A stretch of 64,000 nt of DNA from Pipra filicauda. Taxonomy: Eukaryota; Chordata; Aves; Passeriformes; Pipridae. Below are positions 1 to 10,755 of this stretch, piece after piece. Under the pieces are notes generated by a model. That model searched no databases, was not told where the DNA came from, and saw only the letters and a list, made by a program, of their open reading frames with translations. The stretch covers positions 248,001 to 312,000 of the forward strand of contig NW_024104510.1 in assembly GCF_003945595.2 (NCBI RefSeq). Direction: 5' to 3'. Positions within the stretch are counted from its first letter, which is position 1; every line of letters starts with the position of its first letter. The position numbers and the translations under genes were made by a program.

Positions 1-3000
1 CAGGCACATAATTAAAACCAAGCCATCCTTGTAAAGCCACTGGCTGAGCTTGCCAGAATTGTTCATGCATTTCTTGTGATTCTTGAAATTCATGAGTATT
101 GGACTTGGAGGGACGTGAGGACCCAGAGATGCAGCTCTGGCAGGCAGAGGAGAGCAGGAGCTGCAGTGATCTCTGATGGGCTGCTCAGAGATGGTCTTGT
201 CCCACCTGGTCCCTGGGGTGAAGGCAAACATAGGTGCCTGTCAGAGTGGGTCCCTGCACCAACAAGAGAGTCCAAAACTGCATGACCAGGCTGTCCAAAG
301 GGTTTGTGTGTTTTAGGTGCCTTTGGGCCTCCTGAAACTCGGTAGCCTTTCACAAGTGTTCCATCAGCAGGATTTGGGGCCAGATGCTCTGGAAATAGTG
401 GGGCAAAGCTCATGAGAGCCAGTGGGGTTGTCCCAGACTCTCAGCAGGGGAGGAGATGGGAAGAGCTGCAGGTGGTGGTGGAAGCCAGGGATGGTGTCTC
501 CCCCCCTTCTTGGTTTGGAAGAGGACCCTGTACCTCATGTCAGCAGAAGAGCAGCTGCCATAAAGCCCTCTGTGTCCCATCAGCGGGGTGGTTTTCACAT
601 GACTTTTATGCACTTTGTGATGACAGTTTGGTTCGTGGCAATTTATTGTCCTGCAGAGTTGTCTTCTCTGTTTATATCTCATGGGTCTCATTGTACAGCA
701 GTAAATCATTGCAAAACTGATAGTTTAGTTTCCAGCCATAAATTCAGATACTGGAAAAAGAGATTTGGGTATTCCTATGCCTCTTGTCTTCGGATGTGGC
801 TGTTCATAGAGCTCCGTATGCCCTCAGGTGTGAAGATGTTGTTCGGTAAAAGCAGTGGTGACTGAAACAGTGTGAGGAACCTCTAAATAAATGCTTGCTT
901 TTTTTATATGGGAATGCAAGAGGTGAAGTGATTTGAACAATGTATTTGGACAAAATATCCTTTCGGTAGAGCACCTGCACCAGGCTGGGTGTATGTGCTG
1001 CACTATATGGTCATGGTCTGGGGGTTGGTGCTGGAGTACTGCAAGCAGCAGTCAAGCAGCTGAGGTTTAACCTCTGAAGGTCTTGGGACAGCTGTGAGAC
1101 CTGGCACCAAGTGCTCTGCTATGGAGAGCAGTATTGTTGCTGGTGGAAAGGAGAAAACCAAAGTGCAGGAATTAATGTGTGGCTCTGAAGAAGTCAGGGT
1201 TAATACCGCTGAGGCAGAGATATTTGTAGATAAAGCCAAAGGATCCTGAGAAAGCCAACGGGCTGGAGACCCTAATAATCCTCTCTCTGCCTGTGCCCTA
1301 CGGTGGTGAGTGCACTGTAAATGAAGCAGTTATTAGCAGTTATGCTCACATCACAAGAGATAAACTGGTCTATTGAGCAAGAAAGAGTTGCCCTTTTTCA
1401 ACCTTTCAAAGTGATTTCCCCTGAGGGCACCAGCAAAAGGAGAAAGCTGTGCTTCCTAAGTGGAGCCAGGTGCCCTTTTGAAGCCCCAGTATCTCCAATC
1501 TCCCTCTTTGGTAATGGGGTTGTGGAGTTGCATTATTTATAGCTCCTCCTGGGCATCCCACCTGCATGTCCTGCAGTGGCTGTGGAAAGGGGATTCACTG
1601 GAGATTCAGAGGTGACTAAAAGCTCATGAGTGGTTATGGGATCTCTAACTTCCAGCAACAACAATTGTACCGAGAAAGCTTTCGATCAAACAGAATCAGT
1701 CCATGGTAACCAAACATAAATTTTGCTGCAAAAATATTCCGTGTCAACGTTTTCAGCAATTAAACCCTTCTTCATTTGGACTGTTTGGTGCTAGAAATTA
1801 ATTAGTTGGTAATATCCTCTTTAGAATGAAGACGAATGTTTTCATGTCTTTGCTAAAGGCTAATATTTGAAAAAGAAAAAGTAGATGAGTTCCTTAAATC
1901 TCTTTAATCTTGTCCCGATAAATATATTTCCTTACTGTTAAGCTTTCTTTGAATTTCTGTGTGCCTCTTTCTCACGTTTCATATAACGCCAAGTGCTAGA
2001 GAGTGGGTAAATCAAAGCTGCAGGTTTCAGCTTTCAGAAGACTGATCAGATTCAATCCAGTCCTTCCATCTTGAGATCACCTGTAATAAACGCCAAAGAA
2101 ACGACTGAAAATGTCTAACGGAACAGACCATTTTTTCCTTTAAGAGCAAGTACATAAATGCTCATATGGTTAGAGGTGGCATCCACACCTAGCTTGCTTA
2201 TCAAGTGGTTGCAGAAGCTGTGCAGTTTAGTCCTTCAGCCAGATCTTGAATTAGTCTGTGGATGAGACAAGCACAGGTGAGCCTGGAGCCTGACAGCTTG
2301 ATTTCCCAGTGAAGCAGAGACACGTGCTAAATTAGCTTCTCAAAATACTCTGCAGCACTTTATTTGACAGCTTTTTTGCAGTTAAAAAATAAAAATAAGA
2401 AAGCAAAGCCAGGCAGCATAAGAGTTTTTTAGAAAAATCCAAGCACCTTCTTTCCTCTGATCCATCTGAAGCCCCACCTGTAAGGTGCATTTGGAGCCAA
2501 GTGTTTTTCCTGCTTGTTCACCTGATGACGGGACCAACCTACTAATAAGGAAATGCAAACAGAGAGTTAAAGTTTCAGGCTCCATGACTATAAAACACAA
2601 CTTTGACACTGTTTTTAGACATTAGCATAAAATATAAGGTATAGACTGAATCATAGCCTTTGTGAAGGGCTGAGTTTGGCATTACTAAGAGAAATGAATG
2701 TGGCAATTCTTGGATGAGGGAAAGGGGGTAGGAAAACGCTTCAGAAATAGGGATAAGAAATGAAGTCTGAAGAGAGTAGACATGAGAGCTGGAGTTCGCG
2801 AAGTCTCCCTTGGATGACAAAAATAACTGTCTCCCTTAGTGGAAAGTATGACATTGATGGTAAGTGCTTTTCAAAATTGGTCAGATTTAATCCATTATTA
2901 ATTATGCCATCATGATGATAATTACTACGATTTAGGCACTTCCCAAACAAGCCTCTACTTAATGATGAGTGCAGTGAGTTCTTGGAAGAGCAACCATTTG

Positions 3001-3149
3001 GCTACCTCTGTGATGGTGCAGCTCTGGGTCTGCTAACCACAGGGCCTGGCAAATTTGCATTTACTATAAAATGGGATAAAAATTTCAAGCCTTGTGTGAA
3101 TGGAAAAATGCTTAAAGTAGGGAAAAATTGTTGATGACTTTTCAGATGG
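1..3149. other. non-coding stretch, no gene seen
   Basis: I see no exon with convincing splice sites and no domain in any frame. Short open frames exist on both strands, but their translations look random. An AATAAA hexamer lies near 887 (in 'ctctaaataaatgc'), with no recognisable transcript body upstream. A chance 20-nt 'exon' at 2840-2859 between AG and GTAAGT is listed among the rejected items. The sequence is AT-rich and CpG-poor, as expected of vertebrate intron or intergenic DNA. Confidence 0.6.
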
Positions 3150-3159
3150 ATGTATGGAT

Positions 3160-3260
3160 TTACTCAGGGCTGGGCTCAGTTCCCTGCTCTGCTGTTGGCT
3201 CCCAGTGTAGTACTGGGCAAGCCACTGATGGGCAAGTTCTCTGCCAGAGTAAACTGGTAC
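3160..3260 (+). repeat. possible ancient MIR-like SINE relic
   Basis: The stretch around 3178-3230 reads 'ctctgctgttggctcccag', then 'tgtagtactgggcaagccac'. This resembles the MIR core, where a 'ctctgcc...' segment is followed by 'tgtgacctTGGGCAAGtcac'. The match is by eye and is partial and gapped, as expected for an element older than the amniote radiation. Strand is inferred from the direction of that core. A chance match is quite possible. Confidence 0.3.
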
Positions 3261-6075
3261 GGCTGTTTTGCAGATGAAAAAACAATGCCAGTTACATGCA
3301 GCAGTCATAGATTTGGTCATTAGATTTGATGGTGGACAAGGATAATAATCCTGTAAAAAAACAGGCCAAAACCTTCATCCATGTATCCCTAGCAACTTGG
3401 ACAAGACCAAGGCAAACCTGATTGGTTTTCTGTTGGGCAGACATCTGGTTTGGATTTAAGGAGACCAGAATAAAGATAATGTGCTCTTTCTCTAATTAAT
3501 TTGTTTTTGTGAGTAAAACATCTTTATTGGTATTATTTTAGAAAAGGGATCTCTGTAAAACAGTTTCAAATTGAGATAATTGTACTTCTCTTGGCTCATT
3601 CTTTCTTTATCTCTTCCACTCAAACCTCATCCAGTGTGATATGTGAACATCTGTAAAATGTAGGCAAAATAAGCCCCCAGATGAGGTTTCCACAAGGAAA
3701 CATAATATTGGTGCAGTGTGTTGAATGATAATAATAAAATTCAATTTCATGGGTTCTTAAGACCTCTTGAACATTCTGTTACTGATTAATAATTGTGTAA
3801 CCTGGATCTTCCAGTCTTTTGCTTAAAAAACAAAGTAGTTTTTTGCTGGGTGCTAAATATTAGTAATGGCAAGTCTATCAGCACAAACATACTACTTTAA
3901 AAGGTACATATATTTCCTAGCATAAACAGTACTGATTCTGCGTGGATATTTTTGCCTTTGTAAAATGTCTAAAGTAGGCTGTTTTAATTTCAAAGCTAAG
4001 CTGCTGGTTGCAGTGATCGCGGCTTTCCTACCATCATTTTGGGACTGACGGTGCTCTTTCAGTAGCAGATTTGTGTGTTATCTTTAACTGTGTTCACAGT
4101 AAAGGACTGCAGCTGGCACTTAAACTGGGACACGAGAACCTGCTTAAAAGGGAAATGCCTTTTGGCCTTTGGCTTACTAACTCGTCTGGGCTGTTACTAG
4201 CTAATTGCTTCATTAGCACAACAACAGTGTAAAATATAGTGAGGAGACTGTTGGGAGTACACACATGAAGTCGTAGCGTGACCCCTGTCTAGGCTGGCAT
4301 CTGTAGTCAGCATTTGCAAGAGCCTTTCATTCTCCCAAGTAAATTGGCAGTCGGAGTGAGTTGCAGTACAGCACATGGAGATAAGACTATTTTAATTTCT
4401 TGCTTCAGGACACTCAGCTGCCTCCTTGGAAAGACTGATGCCTTGTCCATGGATTCACAGGTTGAACAAACATTCTGTATCATTTAATTATTAAAGGGTG
4501 GCTTCAGCATTTCCTGGCAAAATAAACTATGGTCTTAGACTGAATCCTGGCAACAGCGCTCCACCTGCAAGACCATGCTTCTTACTGTGGGCCATAGGCA
4601 GTACCACATTGGTCACCACTCTTTGGATAATACAGCTCTCCTAACCCCATTTCCAAATGTATACAATATTTTCTTGCCATTGGGTAGCTGCTGTTATTTA
4701 TGGCTTTTGCAGCAGCATTTCCAAGTAGGGACCTGGCTCCTCTTATGCTCTATATTGTGCAGAAGCAGGACAAAAACATGGACTGAGCATCAATCACCTG
4801 ACCTTTTGGGTTGCTGTGGATGCTGATTAGATTGAAGCACCCCCACAAATATACTACCAGGGAAGTCTCTAAGATACTTTTACACAATTGTTGAGATGTT
4901 CTTGTCAACTGATAAATTAATTATAGTAGGAGGAGATGTCTACAAGTAATACTGACAGGCCTCAATTGGAAGCTCTAGAAAGGGACATAGATGTAAATGT
5001 TTAAATTAGTTGCCTTCTTAACTTTGGGACACAATTCAAATGCCATTCACCCACTTGAATTGCAGAAAGTGCCCATAAAATGCTAAGCATTCAGTCTTCC
5101 TGCCAATCTGGAGTGTTGAATTATGGAGAGGACAACTGGAAAGACATCCTCAGCACTCAGCTTTCACCCTCAGCCTTCACTCATCTTTAAATCATCTTCC
5201 TTGAATTCTAATCTCAGTATAATCTAGATAGAAACCATTAGCATTTCCACAGCTTGGGCTGGAGGTGCAGTCCCCATGAGTGCTACTTTTGAAACTATGG
5301 GACTATGGTGCTTACAAATGGCTGCATTCCCAGTCTCAGCAAATGCAACGGTGAGAACTAGGAATTTCTCCTAAGAGCCTCTTGCTGGCTTCTTGCAGCT
5401 GATGCTACAGAGGGTTTGAGGGTCTAGAGAAGTTCTAATTCAGGGAAATAATTGCATGTAGCTGAAAATTAAATATGGCCTTTCTCATGAGGTGTCCTTC
5501 TGGTGAGTTTGTAAAAAGTTGCACAGGATGTTCAGAGTGTGTGTCAGAGAAGGCGCCTGTGGATGCAGAAAATAAGAACTTTCAAAATATCGAAGGTGAG
5601 GGTTAGTGACTGAAGCCTGTTTGTCTTTTTTGCTGAACACAGCTTCATGACAGACTTTCACCTGTGTAAGTTATTGTCAGGGTAATTAAACCTAATAGTG
5701 CCACATCAAACTTCCCCCAGGTGTTACTCTGTTGGAGAATGTGGCATCGCACAGGGAAAGCTGTACCCATGCTAATTAGGATCAGGCAAGGTACTTGTAA
5801 AGCCTAATTTAGGCTGTTTCCTTTTGGGAATTGCCTACTAATTGAGAATGGTTCCAGTGAAACTGTTCATTGTTCATGCTGTCACAGAGATCATTTATTA
5901 AGGGTAATCAGTTAAAGGTGTCAGCGTGGGCAGAACATCTTCTCCCAAACCCTTGTTGTTGACAATGTCAATACATGAGGAGAAACAAGTTCAGCTTGGC
6001 TTTGCCGAGCTGCCAGTTTGACCTGCTTCCCCCGACTATGTTAGCAGCAGATTTGATTTAACAGGCTCCAAGAGG
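3261..6075. other. non-coding stretch, no gene seen
   Basis: AT-rich sequence with no supported exon. A CATGCTAATTA site at 5768-5778 fits a POU/homeodomain recognition sequence, but a single such site is not evidence of function. No CpG cluster and no tandem array were seen. Confidence 0.6.
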
Positions 6076-6103
6076 CAATAAACTTGGAGCAATAAACTTG
6101 GAG
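6076..6103 (+). repeat. perfect 14-bp tandem duplication
   Basis: The unit CAATAAACTTGGAG occurs twice head to tail with no mismatch, 6076-6089 and 6090-6103. Each copy contains an AATAAA hexamer. It lies immediately downstream, in minus-strand terms, of the protein-like frame at 6105-6392. Exact identity implies a recent slippage or duplication event. Confidence 0.9.
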
Positions 6104-6104
6104 T

Positions 6105-6480
6105 TCAGTTGCTCGGGGAGGGGTTGAGCCCCTTGTGGCTACCGTGGTGCTGCTCTGCTTTACACAGCAGATACGGGTGTTTCTGTGGGAATTCACCCAT
6201 CGGGAAGGAGAGCTTCCTTGCCGACACACAGCAGCCCATGAGTCTGTGCAATACCTGATTTTGATAGATCAGCTCATCCTGAGTTTGATTCAAGACATTA
6301 CTGTATTGGATTTGTTGTTTCACCATTGATCCGAGTTGCTTATCTAAGGCAGACTTTTTGTCTCCAAATGCTTTAATGCCACGTTTGGCCACAGTTATTT
6401 GCTTCTGTGGCTCTCAAGGAGCTCCCAAACTCTTAGGGAGGGATCTGTTGTCTGTTAATTGCATAGCTTGTCTTAACATT
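6105..6480 (-). pseudogene. unidentified protein-like relic, coiled-coil character
   Basis: On the minus strand a frame runs from about 6480 down to 6105, with one stop near 6411 and an ATG at 6392. The 95 codons after that ATG begin MAKRGIKAFGDKKS. They continue as a polar, helix-friendly stretch rich in Q, N, K, D and L, with spaced hydrophobic residues (for example SNVLNQTQDELIYQNQVL), which looks like a coiled coil. The last 40 residues look random, so real coding similarity, if any, ends near 6240. A CAG|GTATTG donor-like site follows the coiled-coil part at about 6255. I do not recognise the family. A processed pseudogene, a fragment of an endogenous retroviral or other mobile-element protein, and a chance open frame all remain possible. 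Confidence 0.25.
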
Positions 6481-6540
6481 CACTATGTCATGAGTGTTTC
6501 TGAGAGATACCTTCAGTCTGTCGTTGGCCACTCTGTTTGA

Positions 6541-9500
6541 TGTATTTTTTGCTGGACAGAGTTATCCATCAAAATCTGTCTATTAAAGGCAAGATTTTTA
6601 CAAAGTGCTGTAGTAAGAAGGCAGATTATTTCATACTTTTTGTATGATAACTGAAATTATTCCAATAAGAAGTTCCACATATGCTATTTATAGAGCAAAA
6701 CAATCTGTAGTTGTCCTTGTTTATTTTACTTTCTTTTTAAATGGAAGGTGTACTCTGGTTAGCCGGTTTAACACGGTCTGATCTACAGTGGTGATAAAAA
6801 CACTGTTAGGCCAATAGCTGGCAATATCTGATTTTATTTTTTGCAGACAGTGTGCAAATACCAAAAGAAGAGAAGAAAAGGCTGCTTTTCCATATAAATC
6901 TGCATTTTTCTCCCCGGAATCCATTTTACGGGTCTGCCTGCTGACTGTGCTGATAGTCATAAACAGAATTGAAGCACATAAAAAGTAATGCAGGAACATC
7001 CTTTAAACTAGTGAAGAGAAGATGAAAACGATCTGAACAAATTCACAAAGGCAGTATTATTTGTAACATTAATACATTCAGCTATAACTGCACCTGTTAG
7101 TAAGGAAATACTGCCTTCTAAAATACGCTTTAGTACAGTGTGTAATTTTCAGGATACGTATTAGACACACGGGATTTTACATTATTATTCCTGAGGAAGG
7201 AAACAAACTTTATGGGAACTTCAAGAAAAGAATGAACTAATTTAATGCGAACTCTACTTTGAATAATTTCTGCTCCTTTAATTTTGTCCTAATACATATT
7301 TTTAAATGTTTGCATGAATAGAAGACAGGATTTTTTCTTATAATTTCTCCACAGTTTGCTGTTATAGAAAAAGTGTAATCACTACCAGACAGACAAATGC
7401 AGCAGTACGTATATATATTCTGAATTCTGTATATTCATTAGTCACATGGTGTTTTGCTTTATTTTTCTGAAACTTGGTGCATATCTATTTTCATTAATCT
7501 CTTGCATTATTTTCAATGGATTCTATGACTTGGCAGAGCCACTTCAAATACCAGACATGATAAATGGTAATAGATTTCCCATTATACAAATGCTTTTTTA
7601 TCCTCTTAGTTTAATTGCTGCATTTCTCACTCCTTCTGTTGTGCACTGTTGATGACCAGTGTCCCCACAGTCATTTCCTGAGCTGAAATGAGGATTAGAT
7701 TTATATGCAGGAGAGCAGAAAACACATTTGTTTCAGTATCAAAGGAAACAGCTGTGTTTTGTTTGCAACTGGAATTTCCTCTGAGGGAAAACCAATTGTC
7801 TTGGGACATCCAGGCAATTCCCCTGACTAAAGAAGTTCTCTGAGCCTCTCAGAGGAGGGTAAATTAGATCTTAATATTCAGGTTTATGTCTGAATACACT
7901 TAAATCCCAGTGATGAACCCAGGAGGATGAAATGGCATGGTTCCTTTAGTTTTATTGGTAGACTGGTACTTCAGCATCATGAAAGCAGGCAAAATCTGGT
8001 GCAAAATGATATTTTGATTGGAAAAACTGTCTAAGATCCTCTGCTGCAGCTCCAGTGAAATTAACTGGAGATGCCTGTGCTCAGTAGAGGGGAGAAAGAA
8101 AAAGCAGTCTGAACAGAGGAAGGAATGGGGACTGGGAGTCAGATCTCAGGCTGTCTCAGAAATTGAACATTTGGGCTCTGTCAGCCCCCTTGGGCTCTCA
8201 CAGCTGTAGCAGGAGCAGAAGCCCCATTGCCTGCCCCCATCCCTCAACCCAGCATCAGCCCCAGGTGCATGTTTCTCATGCAATGCAAACACACTCAGGC
8301 TTCCTGTCTTCTGTACAAGGCTTTAAATACCCACATTACATCTAAATTTATCTAGAGTTCATATACACGTACACACACCTGCCAATGCTTTCAACTCTAA
8401 ATAATTTTAAAGAAAACAAGCTGGAATCAAGAAGAAAATCTCTCATTGTTATACCAAGACTGACCTCTAAGGCACTGAGGGTTTATTGACTTTTGAGGGT
8501 CTGTAACTGGAATTCCTGAATTTGGAATTCGATGTTAGCTCCTTTGGGATTGCCATTTGTGTGTGTCACTAACGCTGCTATGCATTCAGAGCAGATCTCT
8601 TATAGCCCCTTCCTTGCTGGAAACCTCTTGGGGTCAGTCTGTGTTGCATTTTCCTTTGGTTCCAGACTTACATCACTGAGTTTGAATTTGCCAAACTGTG
8701 CATGTGACCTTCTAGCCGAAAAACTGTGAGGGTGACCCTGGTGACTAAGTCCAAAAACTCAGTGGCTGAGATAAGGCATCAGAGGTGAATTACTCTGTGT
8801 TATGTCTCTAAGGAGACTTCTGGAAACCCACAGCGTATTGTTGCCACAGACCAATGGCTGCAGGCAGCTAATTGCAATCTCCAAAGTCATCTGTGGGATC
8901 AGCAGAAATGTTGGCTACGGAAGGTGCTCAGAGACTTTGTATTGGTAAACTCCCAGACGTCCATTTATTGAGAGCAGCCTTTAGCCCTCAGGTATTGGCT
9001 TAGTAATGAAGCTTTCTTCTACAGAGCTGGAGTTTTCCCATGCTGTATCCTGGGGTGCTGCCCAGGGTTGCCCACTGTCCTCTGCTGTATGTAACAGCTT
9101 ATAGAAACAAAACCTCTCCAGCAGGTTTGAAGGCACAGCCCTGAACTGCTCCAAGGTGGCTCCATCACCAGCAAAAATCTCCAGGATGATCCATCATCCC
9201 ACTTTTCCAAGCAGAACTCAGGATACATCATGTTTGGAAAGTTGATGTTCAACAGGTGGTTTGTGCCTCCCTGGGGTAGTGGCTTTGCTCTTAGGTCTGT
9301 GGGACATTGTCAGTGGTTTCTGCAGACATGAACAGTTCTTTTGCAGAGAAGTTTCTTTAGCAGGACTGGCCCTGTGGGGCCCTTACCAGCACATAGTCCC
9401 ACAGCATTTGTGCCAGTGCTGTGTTTCTGGTGAACTGCTTCCATAAAATTGAGGACTTTTATCTCCTTTGCTCCAGTAATCTCTGGATTAGCTTTCTGGT

Positions 9501-9740
9501 GAAGTGCAAGCATGCACCCATGTGTGCTAAGGAATAATCTTACTTTGCAAATTAATATGTTAATGTAGTAGCAGATTCCCAGCCCTTAACAGCAGGAGAC
9601 TGGCAATACGTTTAAAAACATCAATGTGTGATTTTATTCATTTGGACAAGATAACAAAACAGCCCCACACTGAAAGTACTGAAAAGGGTCTGTGCCCCCT
9701 CTAGCTCAGCCTTTGCCATCCTCCCCCCAAAAACCCTTCC
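6541..9740. other. non-coding stretch, no gene seen
   Basis: No exon, island or repeat was recognised. Sequence becomes very AT-rich around 6540-7640, then moderate. The frames in this interval carry no motif and have no splice-site support. Confidence 0.6.
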
Positions 9741-9861
9741 CTCGCACTCCCTCTGCCACTGCCGAAAGCACGACTCATTTCACAGTAATCATACGTTAAT
9801 TTCGAGCCAGCAGCCCCTCGCAGAGCAGGCAGAGGTGCGGAGGGAGCAGCGGCACAGAGCC

Positions 9862-9867
9862 ATGTGA
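9862..9867 (+). promoter_or_regulatory. start-stop upstream ORF in leader A
   Basis: ATGTGA forms a minimal upstream ORF of one codon plus stop. It is the only ATG between 9741 and the proposed start at 9897, and it ends 29 nt before that start. Start-stop elements are known to stall or divert ribosomes, so this would be expected to dampen translation if transcription begins upstream of it. Confidence 0.45.
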
Positions 9868-9896
9868 GCGGAGCGCTGGAGGCTGCGGTCGGGGAG

Positions 9897-9951
9897 ATGT
9901 TTGCTGTGTCGCTCAAGTGCCGGCTCGGGGTGGTGAGACGGAGGAGCAAAG
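9897..9951 (+). CDS. candidate alternative first coding exon A (partial CDS)
   Basis: An ATG with G at -3 opens a frame of 18 codons plus one base, giving MFAVSLKCRLGVVRRRSK. It is followed at once by a plausible donor (AAAG|GTACGG), so the exon ends in phase 1. It sits inside a CpG island, as first exons usually do. The peptide is basic and Cys-containing, with a short hydrophobic start, and has no recognisable domain. It is too short for a proper signal peptide and looks like a variable N-terminal tag. The upstream frame stays open from 9864, but no other ATG is available in that frame. Phase and final base match the candidates at 24498 and 49332, which is the main reason to treat them as one gene. 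The gene is not identified. FRMD4A, whose protein has a short N-terminal segment before its FERM domain, is only a guess. Confidence 0.5.
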
Positions 9952-10148
9952 GTACGGTCAGAGCGGAGCAGCTCCCTCCTGCCTGTGAGAGGGACTTGGA
10001 GGGGACTCATTTGAGCATTTACTTTTTCTTAGCTGAGCAGGAGGAAAAAAGCTACGTGGTCTGTGATTGATTTTCACCCCCGTGCATTGGCAGGCGGGAG
10101 TAGGATTATTTTAATTTTTTGCATGTCCTATATTTTTCAGATGTTGGA

Positions 10149-10163
10149 TTTTTTTTTTTTTTT
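10149..10163 (+). repeat. T15 homopolymer
   Basis: An uninterrupted run of fifteen T lies about 200 bases downstream of the exon A donor. It could be the trace of a poly(A) tail inserted in minus orientation, but no retroposon body is recognisable next to it. Confidence 0.9.
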
Positions 10164-10555
10164 GCCCGTTGACTCTCTGGATTTTTACTCTATTCATCTG
10201 CCATGGTTATTACTGCAGTAAAGTAGATTTAGGTGTGCCTCAGTCTCACAAGGTTTCCCTCCTCCCGTGTGGGAGCTGTTACTTTGCAGGGAGAAGCACT
10301 TGGGTGTTTGTTGGACTTCACTAGACTGTTAGGGAGTCCTGGTGCATGTCCCTCCCTGCACTCCTTTCAGGAGGTGAGTGGGTTGAAAGGATGAGAAACC
10401 TGGCAGGATAATGGGGAGAAAAACAACTTTGAGAAGATTTGAGGAGCAGTAATATTTTATTTCAAAGTAAATTAATCTGGGACAGAACAGTTTCTGTACT
10501 CACCATCCTTCAGGATTGCGTGTGATAAGAAGTTTTTTGTGCTGTGCTGGACTGT

Positions 10556-10755
10556 GATCCGCGGGTCCCTCGCCCCCAGATGAGTTGTGCGAGTGTTCGA
10601 TGGTCTCTGCACTCCCGGCTCACAGGGCGCGCTGCAGCCGGTGCTCGGTCCCGACGCTGTTGCCTTTGATTTCTGGAAGGTTTGCATTTTAATGGAGCCT
10701 GGAGCGTATCTCACCGCTGGGAGCTCAACTCTCCTGCAAGCCCCTCCAGCCGGCG
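10556..10755. promoter_or_regulatory. second CpG cluster downstream of exon A
   Basis: About seventeen CpGs in 200 bases (for example CCGCGGG near 10559 and GGGCGCGC near 10627), separated from the exon A island by a CpG-poor 550 bases. No first exon with an ATG and a good donor is evident on either strand. It may be the downstream shore of the exon A promoter, or a separate promoter for a non-coding transcript. Confidence 0.5.

Larger units (their letters stand above)
9741..9970. promoter_or_regulatory. CpG island around first exon A
   Basis: About twenty CpG dinucleotides fall in 230 bases here, while the flanks have almost none. The cluster covers the presumed leader and coding part of first exon A and ends just past its splice donor. 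This is the usual signature of an unmethylated vertebrate promoter. I see no clear TATA box, so transcription may start at dispersed sites. A second cluster at 10556-10755 may be part of the same promoter domain. Confidence 0.65.

Noticed and set aside
2840..2859. 20-nt segment between a good acceptor and GTAAGT
   Set aside because: Length is not a multiple of three and nothing else supports it. Kept as an example of the chance rate for microexon-like pairs.
3640..3690. 'catctgtaaaatg', resembling the MIR 3' end
   Set aside because: Isolated short match about 400 bases from the other MIR-like core, with no intervening similarity.
10346..10373. ATG followed by nine codons and G|GTGAGT, also phase 1
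   Set aside because: Very short, outside the CpG islands, and the ATG lies in ordinary sequence. One in three chance donors will match the phase.
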